From assembly GCF_022581195.2 (NCBI RefSeq), contig NC_061473.1:2790001-2854000 (forward strand): 64,000 nt of DNA, written 5' to 3'. Below the pieces are notes generated by a model. It made no database searches, was not told the origin of the DNA, and was given only the letters and a program-made list of their open reading frames with translations. The DNA is from Helicoverpa zea. Its lineage: Eukaryota; Arthropoda; Insecta; Lepidoptera; Noctuidae. Made by a program: the position numbers and the translations under genes. Below are positions 58,001 to 60,171 of this stretch, in pieces. Numbering within the stretch: position 1 is the stretch's first letter; each line of letters begins with the position of its first letter.

Positions 58001-60171
58001 GGATTCAATCCAAAATGTTGTGGTGATCTACATATTATTATCTTCGTAAACGATAATTTCTACAATGCAGCTTTGACAAATATGAGGATAAGCTCATCTT
58101 GTATCCATGTATCCTACTTAATAGTGTGTGTGTTAACCTATTCGTTATCTAATTCCGGTAAATCATCTCATGTGTCATCACTAGCTTCGCTGACGCAAAC
58201 ATGCGTCATAGATCTTCCATCACATCACTAGATCACGTCAAAAATTAACAAAAGTAAGCCTTAATCTATTCGTTGGAAATTCATTTGCAAAAGAATACCG
58301 GATCTACACTTATAGAGACACAAACGTGACGTTTTAATTATTAATTAGAAGTCCAGTCATCGATGCTAATGAGCTTACGCTGTTGGAATTTTAAGTAGAA
58401 CCTAAGCTTGACAATGTATACTTGGAAAAGATTGGGCCACGTGTTTTAAAACTCCCATCACTCTTTTTTCGTAATTCTACAGAAGCCACTTTCGAATTAA
58501 GAACATCATGATTAACACTGCTAATGTTCTCAAGAATTCAAAATTCTAGAAATCCGAAAGGCTATATAAGCTTCATCAGTTCCACACATGTTTTAGAACC
58601 CTACAAAACTCTTTTTTCGTAATCCTACAGCAGCCACTTTGAAATTTATCAATGATGACATTAAAGATCTCAATCACATCGAAAATTCTGAAAAGGCACA
58701 TCATAATATTAGCTTCGTCGATATCAGCGTCGTGTTGACAGCTCCTAGGTCTATGACTAACCTGGAAGTGCAAGATGATGGTCCATATCAGGCCGAGGGT
58801 CAGCTTGGGGTTGCCATCGACGATGTCCTCAGCCCTGATGTTGACGAGCTTGATCTTCTTGTAGCGGAGGAAGTCGAGAGCCATTTGGACGTTCTGCAGC
58901 ATGTGGAACCGCATGCGGCCTCTTTCGCGCGGCTGGAAGGTTAAGGATTGTAATAAGTGACATGTTCAAGTTTCAAGTTTAAGATTTTGAAATGAGCTTG
59001 AGTTCAAGGGTTAAATACAAAAGGTAATCATGATTTACTGTCGGGAGTAGATAGCATAGGATCCTCCCCTCGTCGTAAAGAACAAAGGACTGTAAATGAG
59101 TATTTAGGATTGTTTTATATATTTTTTAATCTTTTCTTACAATTTCAGGGTACTTTATGTGTGCTCTTTACTGGATTTAATTTCCTCTATAACCATGTAA
59201 GTGTATGTAGAAAAACTGATATTGTAACGATCCCTGTCAATACATTAATCAATCATACTAATCTGAAACATCGATAGAACTAGGGTGAGGTAGTATCGTT
59301 TACCTGGCCGCGCCCGCTATCGGCCTGATTAATTCCTGCAGATCTAGATAACCCCTTTGGGTTACTGCTTCCCCTTTCTGGGTTAATCGTTGATCGATTA
59401 GAAGTTTTATGGGGAGTTAGGTTAATTTTCTAAAGTTGGGAACATTTAAAAGCATAACCTTTGAACTATGTAGCATTATTTGGTCTTCAATAAAAAGGTT
59501 ACCTCAACTTCTACAACTCAAACCAAAATTAACTCCATATGGGCATAACAGACCCATAAAAGTGTATGTTTACGGAAACCAACCTCTAATAACGACTGTT
59601 AATAACTTTATTTGTTACCATAGCACACGAATCTGACTTGTAGCACGCGAATACATCGTTATTCCAAATTAATTCCGTTACAGAGTATCATATGGGTATC
59701 ATACAGTTCACACCCTTGTTCTAATGAAGGTTAACATTAAAAAAGTTAATAGGGTTAACGGAACATCATAGGGAATGGTTTAACCTTGTAATACTGCTGA
59801 CTCAGCAAGGATATCCGTGTTATTAGCATGCGATTAGCAAACACATGTGGATTATAATTAGTGTTAGGACCACCTAGTTGTGCATGTATTAGTTGAACTA
59901 TAAATAACTGATTTGTAATAAGGTAGAAAGGCTGAAGGTAGTGACGATGTATTACTGACTGATTAAGAAGGTTTTAGGAAAAATAATGTATAATATACCA
60001 ACAGTCTTTATAAAGCTTGTTCCATAAGTAGTGTTCCTTAGCATAGAAGGGTAGAAAATAAGAAGATAGTAGTATACTTACGAGGTGTTCGCCAGAAAGC
60101 ACCTCCAGCAGCGAAATGAGGTTGAGTCCATCGCGCAGGTCTTCGAATAGATCGTTCACGTGACGGTTCAC
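885..60171 (-). CDS. shot: short stop (spectraplakin, MACF1/dystonin family), 5' half of gene, 18 constitutive exons
   Basis: Spectraplakins cross-link actin to microtubules at cell cortex, muscle attachments and axons. The exons, in transcript order, are 60171-60082, 58932-58762, 13256-13063, 12757-12672, 9570-9383, 8871-8740, 8267-8098, 7577-7356, 6986-6782, 6434-6330, 5884-5766, 5333-5189, 4232-4116, 3744-3620, 3329-3101, 2772-2593, 1646-1554 and 1059-885. They total 2746 nt and stay in one open frame, and every junction shows AG/GT ends. The order is CH1 (partial), CH2, spectrin-like plakin repeats, SH3, then more plakin. CH1 has the RHVNDLFEDLRDGLNLISLL signature; CH2 has SWRDGLAFNALIHRNRPDL. 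The exon that should carry the CH1 start (KTFTKWVNKH-like) was not found up to 64000, so it lies outside. The gene also runs off the left edge in phase 1. Assignment to shot rests on the near-unbroken match of the CH1-CH2 region to the insect family; other CH-spectrin proteins lack the plakin/SH3 arrangement. Confidence 0.93.
1554..1646 (-). CDS. shot: shot exon: plakin region after SH3 (31 codons)
   Basis: Reads VIQLWQRKQLRMRQNMIFAT then IKVVKGWDFPQ, the helix that re-enters the spectrin repeat after the SH3. Acceptor GTGAAG, donor CCACAA|GTAAGT, both phase 0. Confidence 0.94.
2245..2336 (+). repeat. 22-bp minisatellite, four copies
   Basis: The string ctgtacca recurs at 2246, 2268, 2290 and 2312, in units of the type cctgtaccacaaaattgctt. 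Short and imperfect. Confidence 0.75.
2360..2578 (+). repeat. copy of the 'aactatgttggggtcgg' retroposon family
   Basis: Carries gttgcccgggtaactgggtt, cagtcgctccttgtaacgca and ccaaccccaagatagttggg. It is homologous to the nested copy at 39960-40134 and the copies at 9124-9292, 27820-27912, 47890-47977 and 52300-52453. It ends next to the shot exon at 2593, within 15 bp of its donor. Confidence 0.7.
2593..2772 (-). CDS. shot: shot exon: SH3 domain (60 codons)
   Basis: Reads MSIEKGSAVTVVDNSGRSRW then RVRLGGAGTDVQLPGAVLAL and PPPCHDAVDAAARLRSAYDR. It supplies most of the SH3 fold, with VPxxCLxxPPP replaced by LPGAVLALPPP. The initial Met is internal (the acceptor CATAG precedes it), not a start. 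The exon is strikingly GC-rich relative to its intron. Donor AGG|GTAAGT, phase 0. Confidence 0.95.
3101..3329 (-). CDS. shot: shot exon: plakin repeat and start of SH3
   Basis: Reads REEALNTTFSQSEFTLDQGE into LNSHGGLVSRLVEDAQEIRP, then PVKQRRAPITRPIRAETVCA with YKHAN at the 3' end. The last 15 codons or so (PIRAETVCAYKHAN) are the first strands of the SH3 domain, which plakins carry inside a spectrin repeat. Acceptor TTTACAG; donor GCTAAT|GTGAGT, phase 0. Confidence 0.94.
3620..3744 (-). CDS. shot: shot exon: plakin spectrin-like repeat (QWAWVLQL)
   Basis: Reads VMQSQWAWVLQLTLCLETHL then KHTTQYHNFFEEVKEAEKWI. This is the most conserved plakin repeat helix (QWxWxLQLxxCxExHxKxNxxYxxFF). Acceptor TCTCCTAG, donor CAGAA|GTAAGT. 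Confidence 0.95.
4116..4232 (-). CDS. shot: shot exon: plakin spectrin-like repeat (39 codons)
   Basis: Reads QLMSSLEKRELQFSNVIDRG then EALIAQHHPATKTIESHLQ. The HPAxxTIExHxxxMQxQWxWxLQL motif continues into the next exon. Acceptor TCCCCCAG, donor CTGCAG|GTTTGT, phase 0. Confidence 0.95.
5189..5333 (-). CDS. shot: shot exon: plakin spectrin-like repeat with ELNWLNEKE motif
   Basis: Reads MSDLDALQDFLQSATAELNW, LNEKEQVELSRDWADPHINL and PAVQHYYE. The ATxELxWLNEKEExExxxDW signature is shared with dystonin and MACF1. One base enters from the previous exon. Acceptor CCCACAG, donor TATGAG|GTAAGG. Confidence 0.95.
5766..5884 (-). CDS. shot: shot exon: plakin spectrin-like repeat
   Basis: Reads VEQCVHNRSNFSGEELNLYN then QHLSQLQKLYAELLSTSTK. 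Acceptor CTTTCAG; the donor AAACG|GTAACT leaves two bases of an Arg codon. Confidence 0.93.
5966..6261. mobile_element. non-autonomous DNA transposon (MITE), copy 1, in a shot intron
   Basis: Begins cggaagaaaacatgagcgga and ends gtcattttgttctccatg; the ends form imperfect inverted repeats (gagcggagatg.cata / tat..catctcc). TACTACC is repeated on both flanks. Homologous to the copy at 10748-11034 over most of its length (atcctcgtcccccg.. and aggcgccttcttgtaggtca versus aggcgtctacttctatgtca). It lies in the intron between the shot exons at 5884 and 6330. Confidence 0.6.
6330..6434 (-). CDS. shot: shot exon: plakin spectrin-like repeat (35 codons)
   Basis: Reads KKLHESDYGSDLPSVQHELD then KHQREHKQIDQFHSK. 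The YGSDLPSVQxxLxxHxxxHKxI pattern is a hallmark of plakin/dystonin repeats. Both ends are phase 0: acceptor TTTCACAG, donor TCTAAG|GTACGT. Confidence 0.95.
6590..6662 (+). repeat. short tandem repeat of 'gcgcaaagtacaaa'
   Basis: Four copies of (g/a)cgcaaagtacaaa-like units, 18-23 bp apart. A related run of tgcgcaa words is at 3430-3475. Confidence 0.6.
6782..6986 (-). CDS. shot: shot exon: plakin spectrin-like repeat
   Basis: Reads VQQVHDRWLNARQSFTGRLV, a Pro/Arg-containing linker (PRLSSVRMPVQQTTVRRETR) and FQQLSEATRWCKERL. The linker is typical of the loop between plakin repeats. Acceptor CTTCCAG; donor AGATTG|GTAAGT, phase 0. Confidence 0.94.
7356..7577 (-). CDS. shot: shot exon: plakin spectrin-like repeat (222 bp)
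   Basis: Encodes DIKQTEGGLDSVERHIESEI, then the linker RRVERGVHPADAK, then helix EQELRAMEHTIQEMFQDSHA and ends AADLHR. It enters with one base and leaves with two. Acceptor CTCAACAG, donor CGACG|GTGAGT. A 78-residue plus-strand open frame here is a shadow. Confidence 0.94.
7720..8021 (+). repeat. unclassified interspersed repeat with 'cccgacgtttcgg' motif
   Basis: Contains ttttatcgcggttatattaa and tttaatcccgacgtttcgga, strings typical of a repeat common in lepidopteran genomes (recall, not a database match). It lies in the intron between the shot exons at 7577 and 8098. Confidence 0.4.
8022..8093 (+). mobile_element. SINE 3'-end fragment next to a shot splice donor
   Basis: The segment matches the 3' end of the SINE at 61643-62011 (GATCTCCTTATATGAGAACC ... 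ACAATCGGCTAGGATCATCA versus AATCTCCTTACATGAGGACA ... ATAATCGGCTAGGAGGACAT). Its tail ends three to five bases from the donor of the exon at 8098. The 5' head is not recognisable; sequence from about 7720 to 8020 is another unclassified repeat. Confidence 0.65.
8098..8267 (-). CDS. shot: shot exon: plakin spectrin-like repeat
   Basis: Starts KYFESVGECDIEPTLRPDAL and continues EQAWSRLLMAQQERERDLTD into an Arg/Leu-rich coiled-coil-like end. The donor CACAG|GTAATG splits an Arg codon. The intron bases immediately after the donor belong to a SINE 3' end, so the 5' splice site abuts a mobile element. Confidence 0.94.
8740..8871 (-). CDS. shot: shot exon: plakin spectrin-like repeat (44 codons)
   Basis: Reads DRAFPSTLIEMKKLLSESTR through KQKLFHHYRELE, an amphipathic helical segment. 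Both ends are phase 0: acceptor CTCTTCCAG, donor TTAGAG|GTGAGG. Confidence 0.93.
9124..9292 (-). repeat. copy of the 'aactatgttggggtcgg' retroposon family
   Basis: caagccttttctctaactat, gagatcggattgtagtttaa and tggagcgaccgcctatctga match the family in inverse orientation to the copy at 2360. Diverged, with the far end (tgccaaagatgttcaaatga) also typical. Confidence 0.6.
9326..9380 (-). pseudogene. shot: partial duplicate of a shot exon, directly after its own donor
   Basis: The 55 bp tctgggaacgtctcgtacag ... gtgatcagagactcctc match exon bases 9492-9546 (offset 167) with about four differences. In the transcript direction it would read ESLITYVSSLYETFPEPP, a copy of the CH2 end. It has no acceptor of its own and is out of frame after the donor, so it is treated as a non-functional exon fragment. 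Confidence 0.75.
9383..9570 (-). CDS. shot: shot exon: CH2 end and start of plakin region
   Basis: Begins DVDTHEPDEKSLITYISSLY and ends HRAWLHEKCALMQ. It closes CH2 with the PDEKSLITYISSLYETFPEPP motif and enters the first plakin spectrin-like repeat. The acceptor is CTCCTCAG; the donor ATGCAG|GTGAGG is phase 0. A roughly 55-bp near-copy of its own middle (9492-9546) lies directly beyond the donor at 9326-9380. Confidence 0.95.
10748..11034. mobile_element. non-autonomous DNA transposon (MITE), copy 2, with 10-bp target-site duplication
   Basis: aactacgacc flanks the element exactly at 10738-10747 and 11035-11044. The interior has gagcggagatgccataatac and tctcgtcccccgctcacccg, shared with copy 1. 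A 9-10 bp duplication points to a Mutator-like source (inference). It is in the shot intron 9571-12671. Confidence 0.7.
11340..11540 (+). repeat. degenerate interspersed repeat, same class as 50570
   Basis: cattataaagccgaagaatt, ctaggaactacgagaccgat and ggacacgggtgaaaac resemble the 'cgaaagtttgt ... cgggtgaaa' family seen also at 48461-48560. Diverged. Confidence 0.35.
12180..12282. repeat. nested hairpin, probable MITE fragment
   Basis: An inner palindrome tgcattgcca / tggcaatgca has a 7-base loop (cgctgga). Outer arms gatcgtgcccaaaaggctgg / ccagccctttggtcacgatc are near-matching inverted copies. Confidence 0.5.
12672..12757 (-). CDS. shot: shot exon: CH2 domain, helix before the C-terminal part
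   Basis: 86 bp reading SRQVRERLETAFHVVEKEYG then VTRLLDPE, the conserved AF-xxEKEYGVTRLLDPEDVD stretch of spectrin-family CH2 domains. The acceptor is TTTCGCAG; the donor CCCGAAG|GTCAGT leaves one base of the Asp codon. Confidence 0.95.
13063..13256 (-). CDS. shot: shot exon: CH2 domain, main part
   Basis: Reads ISDIVIGQEANVTAREALLS, then WARRSTAKYPGVRVADFTSS and WRDGLAFNALIHRNRPDLID. This is the second calponin-homology domain. The acceptor is TTCCCCAG (phase 0); the donor is ATCAG|GTAATT, leaving two bases that complete an Arg codon with the next exon. Both the 58762 exon and the 33908 exon can splice into it in frame. Confidence 0.96.
13656..14321 (+). pseudogene. decayed coding sequence, 222 codons in one frame with four internal stops
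   Basis: From an ATG at 13656 the same frame stays protein-like to the TAG at 14319, interrupted only by TGA 13767, TGA 13821, TAG 13914 and TAA 14013. Segments between the stops include MKDHKTTETIYIDDIAKILQ at the start and FLLKQVLISIEEDCVTLAQT in the last open run (14016-14318, 101 codons). No indel is needed. The family is not recognised. It lies on the strand opposite to shot, 400 bp from its CH2 exon. An ATG-only ORF search misses it because the open runs lack an early ATG. Confidence 0.6.
14398..14725 (+). pseudogene. decayed coding sequence in two further frames (frameshifted)
   Basis: Open 14398-14580 (61 codons, from ATG-less start, includes VSSGVLVSLCLLMTGPVNNV). Then, shifted by one, 14591-14725 (44 codons, MKLRKEVKDPKHIAFVKLPL at the start). 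Together with 13656-14321 this uses three successive frames, as expected of one gene or operon broken by indels. Not identified. Confidence 0.5.
15058..15439 (+). pseudogene. decayed Cys-rich coding sequence
   Basis: One frame runs 15058-15280 with TGA and TAA stops and has YCRFNDPFDVETIR and PTECNCDGMGPNGLISDNQL. A shifted frame is open 15263-15439 and has HCSFAKEKTCNATFFFEIDE. The cysteine pattern suggests a secreted or membrane ectodomain. The family is not assigned. Confidence 0.5.
15562..15898 (+). pseudogene. decayed Cys/His-containing coding sequence
   Basis: A 38-codon frame starts at ATG 15562 (contains LFCVRDKIRDGHHCVAVNG). It overlaps a 77-codon frame 15665-15898 with VCCENMANRAVE and a STHGDCRHFMRLLNIHVAKH stretch. 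Continues the Cys-rich run from 15058; frame changes indicate decay. Confidence 0.4.
16330..16602 (+). pseudogene. decayed coding sequence with two in-frame stops
   Basis: From ATG 16330: 52 codons to TAA 16486, then TGA 16501. It continues in the same frame as HAPYFVPHGENNYTPRMFNK to TGA 16600. The two longer frames on either strand here (76 and 64 codons) overlap it and look less protein-like. Not identified. Confidence 0.45.
16886..17143 (+). pseudogene. decayed coding sequence, 85 codons with one in-frame stop
   Basis: Open from 16886 through a single TAA at 17045 to TAA 17141. It contains NQRVHWLGPRESVHESTAMH, a CKHC pair, and after the stop LEFYNLINALGKVNKDQSKI. Not identified. Confidence 0.5.
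18549..18728 (+). pseudogene. decayed coding fragment, 59 open codons
   Basis: Open 18549-18728, containing LDSALVYLGYKDLQVLLFHT and SKALLDSLNTWHLITDNQIL. It has no ATG near its start, so it is probably the C-terminal part of a broken gene. Not identified. Confidence 0.45.
19928..20453 (+). pseudogene. decayed coding sequence, frameshifted (39 + 141 codons)
   Basis: ATG 19928 opens MTQKRLVEFLRTELSQYNVP ... to TAG 20045. A frame shifted by one is open 20028-20453 and reads on (ICSEDFLAMIKSVKDRFELY early, later basic and Cys-containing). The first part looks like a short helical DNA-binding (SAP-like) motif, a weak impression only. Confidence 0.45.
20820..21002 (+). pseudogene. decayed coding fragment, frameshifted
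   Basis: One frame reads QQDVRANQYRGLRDT up to a TAA near 20904. A shifted frame, 20898-21002, reads ACLDEGVELINLSGRDTLDE and ends at TAA 21000. Not identified. Confidence 0.4.
22109..22528 (+). pseudogene. decayed coding sequence, 140 codons in one frame with about seven stops
   Basis: From ATG 22109 the frame stays protein-like to TAA 22526: LDDLTEDELLTMETERLILK, SKTFITCSCAMVTSANKHFK and QRSNGFPSSHATYGNGFTDH lie between stops. No indel is needed. Not identified. Confidence 0.45.
23047..23534 (+). pseudogene. decayed coding sequence, two or three broken segments
   Basis: ATG 23047 opens MESYLNLAGFEHGKKLLQVI to a TAA. A shifted frame reads KLCINYLAANHLSQNQVIDD to about 23272. A third segment is open 23337-23534 (VDIIPIYGKQYNRMNKNLKE, then AMINGYEDFAVKTMVGLIVR). 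The 73-residue minus-strand frame over the last segment is a shadow. Confidence 0.45.
24599..24940 (+). pseudogene. decayed coding sequence with three or four in-frame stops
   Basis: The last run, 24710-24940, is open for 76 codons (LNKILELPNLNPTNNNKNKL ... MATEIVLARLEFAYFANISN). Upstream in the same frame is KNSESFYLNHYTFIDLLL between stops. The hydrophobic 82-residue minus-strand frame is its shadow. Confidence 0.45.
26311..26470. promoter_or_regulatory. CpG-rich promoter-like patch in the large shot intron
   Basis: The stretch is rich in CG dinucleotides within AT-rich intron. It has GCGCATGCGC (26361) and CCGCCATCTTG (26414), which resemble NRF1 and YY1/TISU sites. A similar CCATCTTGG occurs at 27238 and another CpG-rich tract at 27610-27700. 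Promoter function is inferred from composition and motifs only. Confidence 0.35.
26397..26420 (-). CDS. candidate short alternative first exon (8 codons) with TISU-like start
   Basis: On the minus strand, CAAGATGGCGGA surrounds an ATG (26420), matching 11 of 12 positions of the TISU initiator SAASATGGCGGC used by genes with very short leaders. Eight codons (MADRKHVQ) follow to CAG|GTGCGC, a phase-0 donor compatible with the CH2 exon acceptor. The block is in a CpG-rich patch containing an NRF1-like GCGCATGCGC at 26361-26370. No transcript evidence is available; the reading may be fortuitous. Confidence 0.25.
27820..27912 (-). repeat. partial copy of the 'aactatgttggggtcgg' retroposon family
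   Basis: catcatcttcttaagagcct, ttctcaactatgttggggtc and gttctacaaggagcgactgt match; the rest of the unit is missing. Confidence 0.6.
32781..33060 (+). pseudogene. decayed coding sequence with stops and one frameshift
   Basis: One frame runs 32781-32963 with a single internal TAA: FIDVGKQYEANAEVNAKVQ before it and AVQILTASHMKVTGMSKMEV after it. A shifted frame then reads ACHMAKQSLQNHDWNEALSF to a TAA near 33060. Not identified. Confidence 0.45.
33908..34543 (-). CDS. shot: shot alternative first coding exon (212 codons), CH1-less isoform
   Basis: The ATG at 34543 opens 212 codons, ending ...SLPRKVK at the donor AAG|GTATTTG in phase 0. That fits the phase-0 acceptor of the CH2 exon at 13256. 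The product is Ser/Arg-rich and probably disordered: an N-terminal basic stretch, KSSLKKSSPSPVGSP near residue 30, a Tyr/Ser-rich SSSYRSGSYREESY stretch, and ITTRIVRKVTTLTRGEE near residue 165. Its GC content and codon use stand out from the AT-rich flanks, as expected for a real exon. In flies, shot has isoforms initiated downstream of CH1 with weakened actin binding (family knowledge); this exon would make the equivalent. Upstream of 34543 is a stop-rich 5'UTR-like stretch and a CpG-rich patch near 34980-35090. The start is the first ATG, with a second two codons later; which is used is not decided by sequence. Confidence 0.85.
34960..35095 (-). promoter_or_regulatory. CpG-rich region upstream of the alternative shot first exon
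   Basis: CG-dense stretch (gacggattaggcgcgaagcc, ggcgggacccttccggcgga) about 450 bp upstream of the ATG at 34543 on the minus strand. Its position suits a promoter or distal 5'UTR for that exon. No TATA box or defined initiator was picked out. Confidence 0.3.
35262..36092 (+). pseudogene. longest decayed coding sequence: ~277 codons in one frame with eight internal stops
   Basis: The frame holding ATG 35325 remains protein-like from about 35262 to TGA 36090 with no indel, broken by eight internal stops. Runs include NEIKNVIAKVRAKLDPNVKA, TRTRELFIYVFYTNNEICET, ISASLLFQLRTHHPTILSPR and QLKVSALVFHVGNGYEQAYS. The 60-residue frame at 35910 is its intact tail; the 74-residue frame at 35614 is a shadow. 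It lies upstream of the alternative shot exon's promoter side. Not identified. Confidence 0.55.
37032..37930 (-). pseudogene. decayed minus-strand coding sequence in three frames
   Basis: 109 codons 37930-37601 (INKEDAKLASNNIVEHTSNS, then IIDIMGSLINISKGVLGRLH), overlapping by 11 bp a 90-codon frame 37611-37339 (KTQRHIKFIIKNALCKNSNA, four Cys). A third frame, about 37290-37032, has NDKIEDLYDELDNFINKAEV and an acidic end. Successive frames on one strand suggest one gene broken by two indels. The function is not recognised; the 99-residue plus-strand frame is a shadow. Confidence 0.45.
38620..38715. promoter_or_regulatory. CpG-rich patch, possible further alternative promoter
   Basis: A run with ggtgcgcgcgcgtctacgcc and tgcgcgggcgca inside AT-rich intron. 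A 31-codon open frame on the minus strand crosses it but has no convincing donor. It is listed as a compositional anomaly only. Confidence 0.2.
39934..40288. mobile_element. MITE with ~40-bp terminal inverted repeats, interrupted by a retroposon
   Basis: The left end AGGGCTTATTACATTTGACT and the right end (reverse complement AGGGCTTATTACACTTGACT) match. The inverted repeat continues (AAATT-AGTCGTCTAA) once the insertion at 39960-40134 is skipped. Non-coding. The excision-consistent reading of the repeat supports the boundaries. Confidence 0.7.
39960..40134 (+). mobile_element. short retroposon nested in the MITE, with 17-bp target-site duplication
   Basis: tacatttgactaaattc occurs identically at 39943-39959 and 40135-40151, flanking a copy of the lepidopteran 'ttgcccgggtaactgggttg ... 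ccgaccccaacatagtttgg' repeat that ends in a gatgatgat tail. The duplication and tail indicate LINE-mediated retroposition. The first ~40 bp (ttatataatattgcc...) do not match other copies. Confidence 0.75.
40335..40450 (-). repeat. interspersed repeat, inverse copy of the 49906 family
   Basis: cattcgctatattttatccg, agtaagggcagtagtaccac and gggatgcgattgaaaccg are diverged reverse complements of the repeat at 49906-50092. Confidence 0.45.
40507..41156. mobile_element. long-TIR element (~150-bp terminal inverted repeats)
   Basis: The left side 40507-40660 and right side 41005-41156 are inverted copies. For example, ttgatacgtaatcgaagttc, cgtagggatttagcgatata and cccctcctaaagtaccaaaa reappear reverse-complemented near 41095, 41050 and 41020 with a few differences. 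The termini are gtcaac / gttgac. The ~345-bp centre is non-coding. A MITE or foldback element. Confidence 0.65.
41157..42726. other. shot intron, low-complexity AT-rich stretch
   Basis: Rich in ataatat and acataaaa words (41320-41570) with scattered gccatct words (41592, 41668) common in lepidopteran repeats. No gene. Confidence 0.35.
42727..43375 (-). mobile_element. internally deleted piggyBac-like element (boundaries approximate)
   Basis: The right end on the minus strand reads TTAA-CCCTTAACAACCCACAAG then TGTCTTGCGGACACA. The left end on the plus strand has CCCTTAACTATCC and, 45 bp in, TGTCCAACAGACACA. A third similar block (TTAACCCATAAGTGTCCAAC) lies at 43180-43150. piggyBac elements target TTAA and have CCC-starting termini with subterminal repeats. 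Only the transposase tail survives between. Confidence 0.4.
42894..43080 (-). pseudogene. piggyBac-like transposase C-terminal Cys-rich remnant
   Basis: The minus frame reads AAQRKKCCYICPTKLSRASK then QCCDKCNRNVSSE. The C-x2-C ... C-x2-C arrangement after a basic stretch is the C-terminal zinc-binding tail of piggyBac transposases. The catalytic DDD core is absent. Terminal-repeat-like sequence with a TTAA target lies at about 43330-43375. Confidence 0.55.
44765..45440 (+). repeat. lepidopteran 'aaccgacttccc-aaaaaggagga' repeat with internal 120-bp tandem units
   Basis: Starts ttaaccgacttcccaaaaag. Within it, gagctgacctgatgatggag occurs at 45028, 45151 and 45271, giving tandem units of 123 and 120 bp that include gaactcgacaactgaatatg. 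The 81-residue minus-strand frame here is only a product of the repeat. Confidence 0.55.
45861..45902. repeat. perfect 17-bp stem-loop
   Basis: cgcccaccaaggacgtt at 45861-45877 is the exact reverse complement of 45886-45902, with the 8-base loop ccttcagt. GC-rich and isolated in AT-rich sequence. It could be the terminal hairpin of a mobile element or half of a repeat boundary; no gene is adjacent. Confidence 0.7.
46551..46843. mobile_element. foldback element: perfect 109-bp inverted repeat around a 75-bp spacer
   Basis: The left arm 46551-46659 and right arm 46735-46843 are reverse complements without a single mismatch by eye (109/109), each ending at gcgtggggtgc / gcaccccacgc. The spacer is 46660-46734. 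No protein is encoded. To the left (46420-46550) are diverged 'aaaaactaaaaaacacgc' type repeats that may belong to the same element. Confidence 0.85.
47689..47830 (+). pseudogene. non-LTR retrotransposon reverse-transcriptase C-terminal remnant
   Basis: The plus frame reads RGKGRPKKRWMDCLKDDMNK then KAVSVSMTSDRDPK and a stop. The GRPKxRWMDxxKxDM motif is typical of the region downstream of LINE reverse transcriptases of this group. No conserved catalytic block is preserved upstream. Confidence 0.6.
47890..47977 (+). repeat. diverged partial copy of the 'aactatgttggggtcgg' retroposon family
   Basis: gctgcatctggttagac and ccatcatagttgggaaaagg followed by a gatgatgat tail. It directly follows the LINE remnant at 47689-47830. 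Confidence 0.5.
48373..48446. repeat. palindrome with perfect 24-bp arms
   Basis: caaaataataatctatgcct + gacc at 48373-48396 is the reverse complement of 48423-48446; the 26-base centre contains another ctaaggt direct repeat. It sits immediately upstream of the repeat at 48461. Confidence 0.7.
48461..48700 (+). repeat. interspersed repeat starting 'tcacactaat...gcgaaagtttgtg'
   Basis: tcacactaatagtattataa then aagcgaaagtttgtgagtgt is the beginning of a common lepidopteran repeat. The 86-residue frame over it is not a gene. Confidence 0.4.
48700..49905. other. shot intron, nothing recognised
   Basis: AT-rich with poly-A and poly-T runs (49260-49285, 49475-49495). Two overlapping 61-62 codon frames are not protein-like. 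Confidence 0.35.
49906..50092 (+). repeat. interspersed repeat, LINE/SINE 3'-end type
   Basis: gacaactagctgttttcccg, tggcaactactgcccttacc, gggataaaatatagcccatg and ttggttcagtagtttcggag form a unit frequent in lepidopteran genomes. A diverged copy in the opposite orientation is at 40335-40450 (tttatccgagtaagggcagt). A related 3' end (gtagacggaagctagtaaac) closes 50570-50740. Confidence 0.5.
50570..50740 (+). repeat. interspersed repeat with 'ggaagctagt' end
   Basis: ctgtaaccgatttggctgaa, attggtagcttagaccccga and gtagacggaagctagt are typical of a lepidopteran LINE 3' end. No open frame. Confidence 0.4.
51540..51770. repeat. putative MITE with 'aatcggccgac' motif
   Basis: aaacaatcggccgactgtcg near the left and actatcggacgactaaaagt near the right form a loose inverted arrangement, ending gtgagcgcactc. 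A related GC-rich patch (ctgattgtcggccgatatac) lies at 22808-22880. Confidence 0.3.
52300..52453 (+). repeat. copy of the 'aactatgttggggtcgg' retroposon family
   Basis: accaaggggtgttaggttgc, cagtcgctccatgtaaaaaa and taccccaacatagttgggag are all present, with a short gatgttgatgatg tail. Confidence 0.65.
53560..53799 (+). other. degenerate sequence upstream of the LINE frame
   Basis: This 240 bp should hold the upstream endonuclease part but shows no continuous frame. The minus strand has a 72-residue charged open frame (53798-53580) of no recognised family. It could be a target-site gene fragment or chance. Confidence 0.2.
53800..56268 (+). mobile_element. non-LTR retrotransposon (LINE), 5'-truncated, 822-codon endonuclease/RT open frame
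   Basis: The frame opens inside the endonuclease domain (VVGDFN at residues 11-16) and contains a complete reverse transcriptase. VHKKGPKNEIVNYRPIS leads the fingers; YTDYSKAFD (453-461) holds the first catalytic Asp at 455; GVPQGSLMGP starts near 511; FADDMK (542-547) holds the paired catalytic Asps. The C-terminal ~230 residues carry the usual LINE end (LEYASQIWNPRYGKYI and onward). The upstream endonuclease portion is absent or broken: a stop in the same frame lies at 53743. A 3'UTR with a T-run (56290-56307) ends in (aaat)n at 56433-56467. The intact frame suggests a fairly recent copy; it belongs broadly to the jockey/CR1 group, clade not assigned. It is unrelated to shot and inserted in its intron. 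Confidence 0.9.
56433..56467 (+). repeat. (aaat)n 3' tail of the LINE
   Basis: Seven or so consecutive aaat/ataa units follow the 3'UTR of the element at 53800-56268 and mark its 3' end. A target-site duplication was not identified because the 5' boundary is unclear. Confidence 0.6.
56468..58761. other. shot intron between LINE and CH1 exon: no supported gene
   Basis: AT-rich. A 123-codon frame at 57860-58231 starts with GTG, not ATG. Its first part (EIRSEVHEMGFDVKYLRDRV) faintly recalls a UBA-type helix and is locally GC-richer, but no domain is convincing. Confidence 0.3.
58762..58932 (-). CDS. shot: shot exon: CH1 domain, C-terminal part (57 codons)
   Basis: The exon begins PRERGRMRFHMLQNVQMALD and ends LIWTIILHFQ, completing CH1. 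The acceptor is CCTTCCAG and the donor CAG|GTTAGTC, both phase 0. It is followed by a 45.5-kb intron (58761-13257) that hosts the alternative first exon at 33908-34543, the fossil coding block and most of the transposons. Plus-strand open frames over this exon are shadows. Confidence 0.96.
60082..60171 (-). CDS. shot: shot exon: CH1 domain, middle part (30 codons)
   Basis: The exon reads VNRHVNDLFEDLRDGLNLIS followed by LLEVLSGEHL, the core helix of the first calponin-homology domain, which contacts F-actin. The acceptor is TTGTCCAG and the donor CTC|GTAAGT; both ends are phase 0. The preceding CH1 exon is not in the window unless the candidate at 61157-61255 is used. Confidence 0.95.

Noticed and set aside
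57860..58231. Possible UBA-domain (IAP-like) retrocopy
   Set aside because: Only a faint similarity over about 20 residues, a GTG start and a low-complexity remainder; not enough to call.
58639..58944. 101-residue plus frame (58639-58944)
   Set aside because: Antisense shadow of the CH1 exon at 58762-58932.
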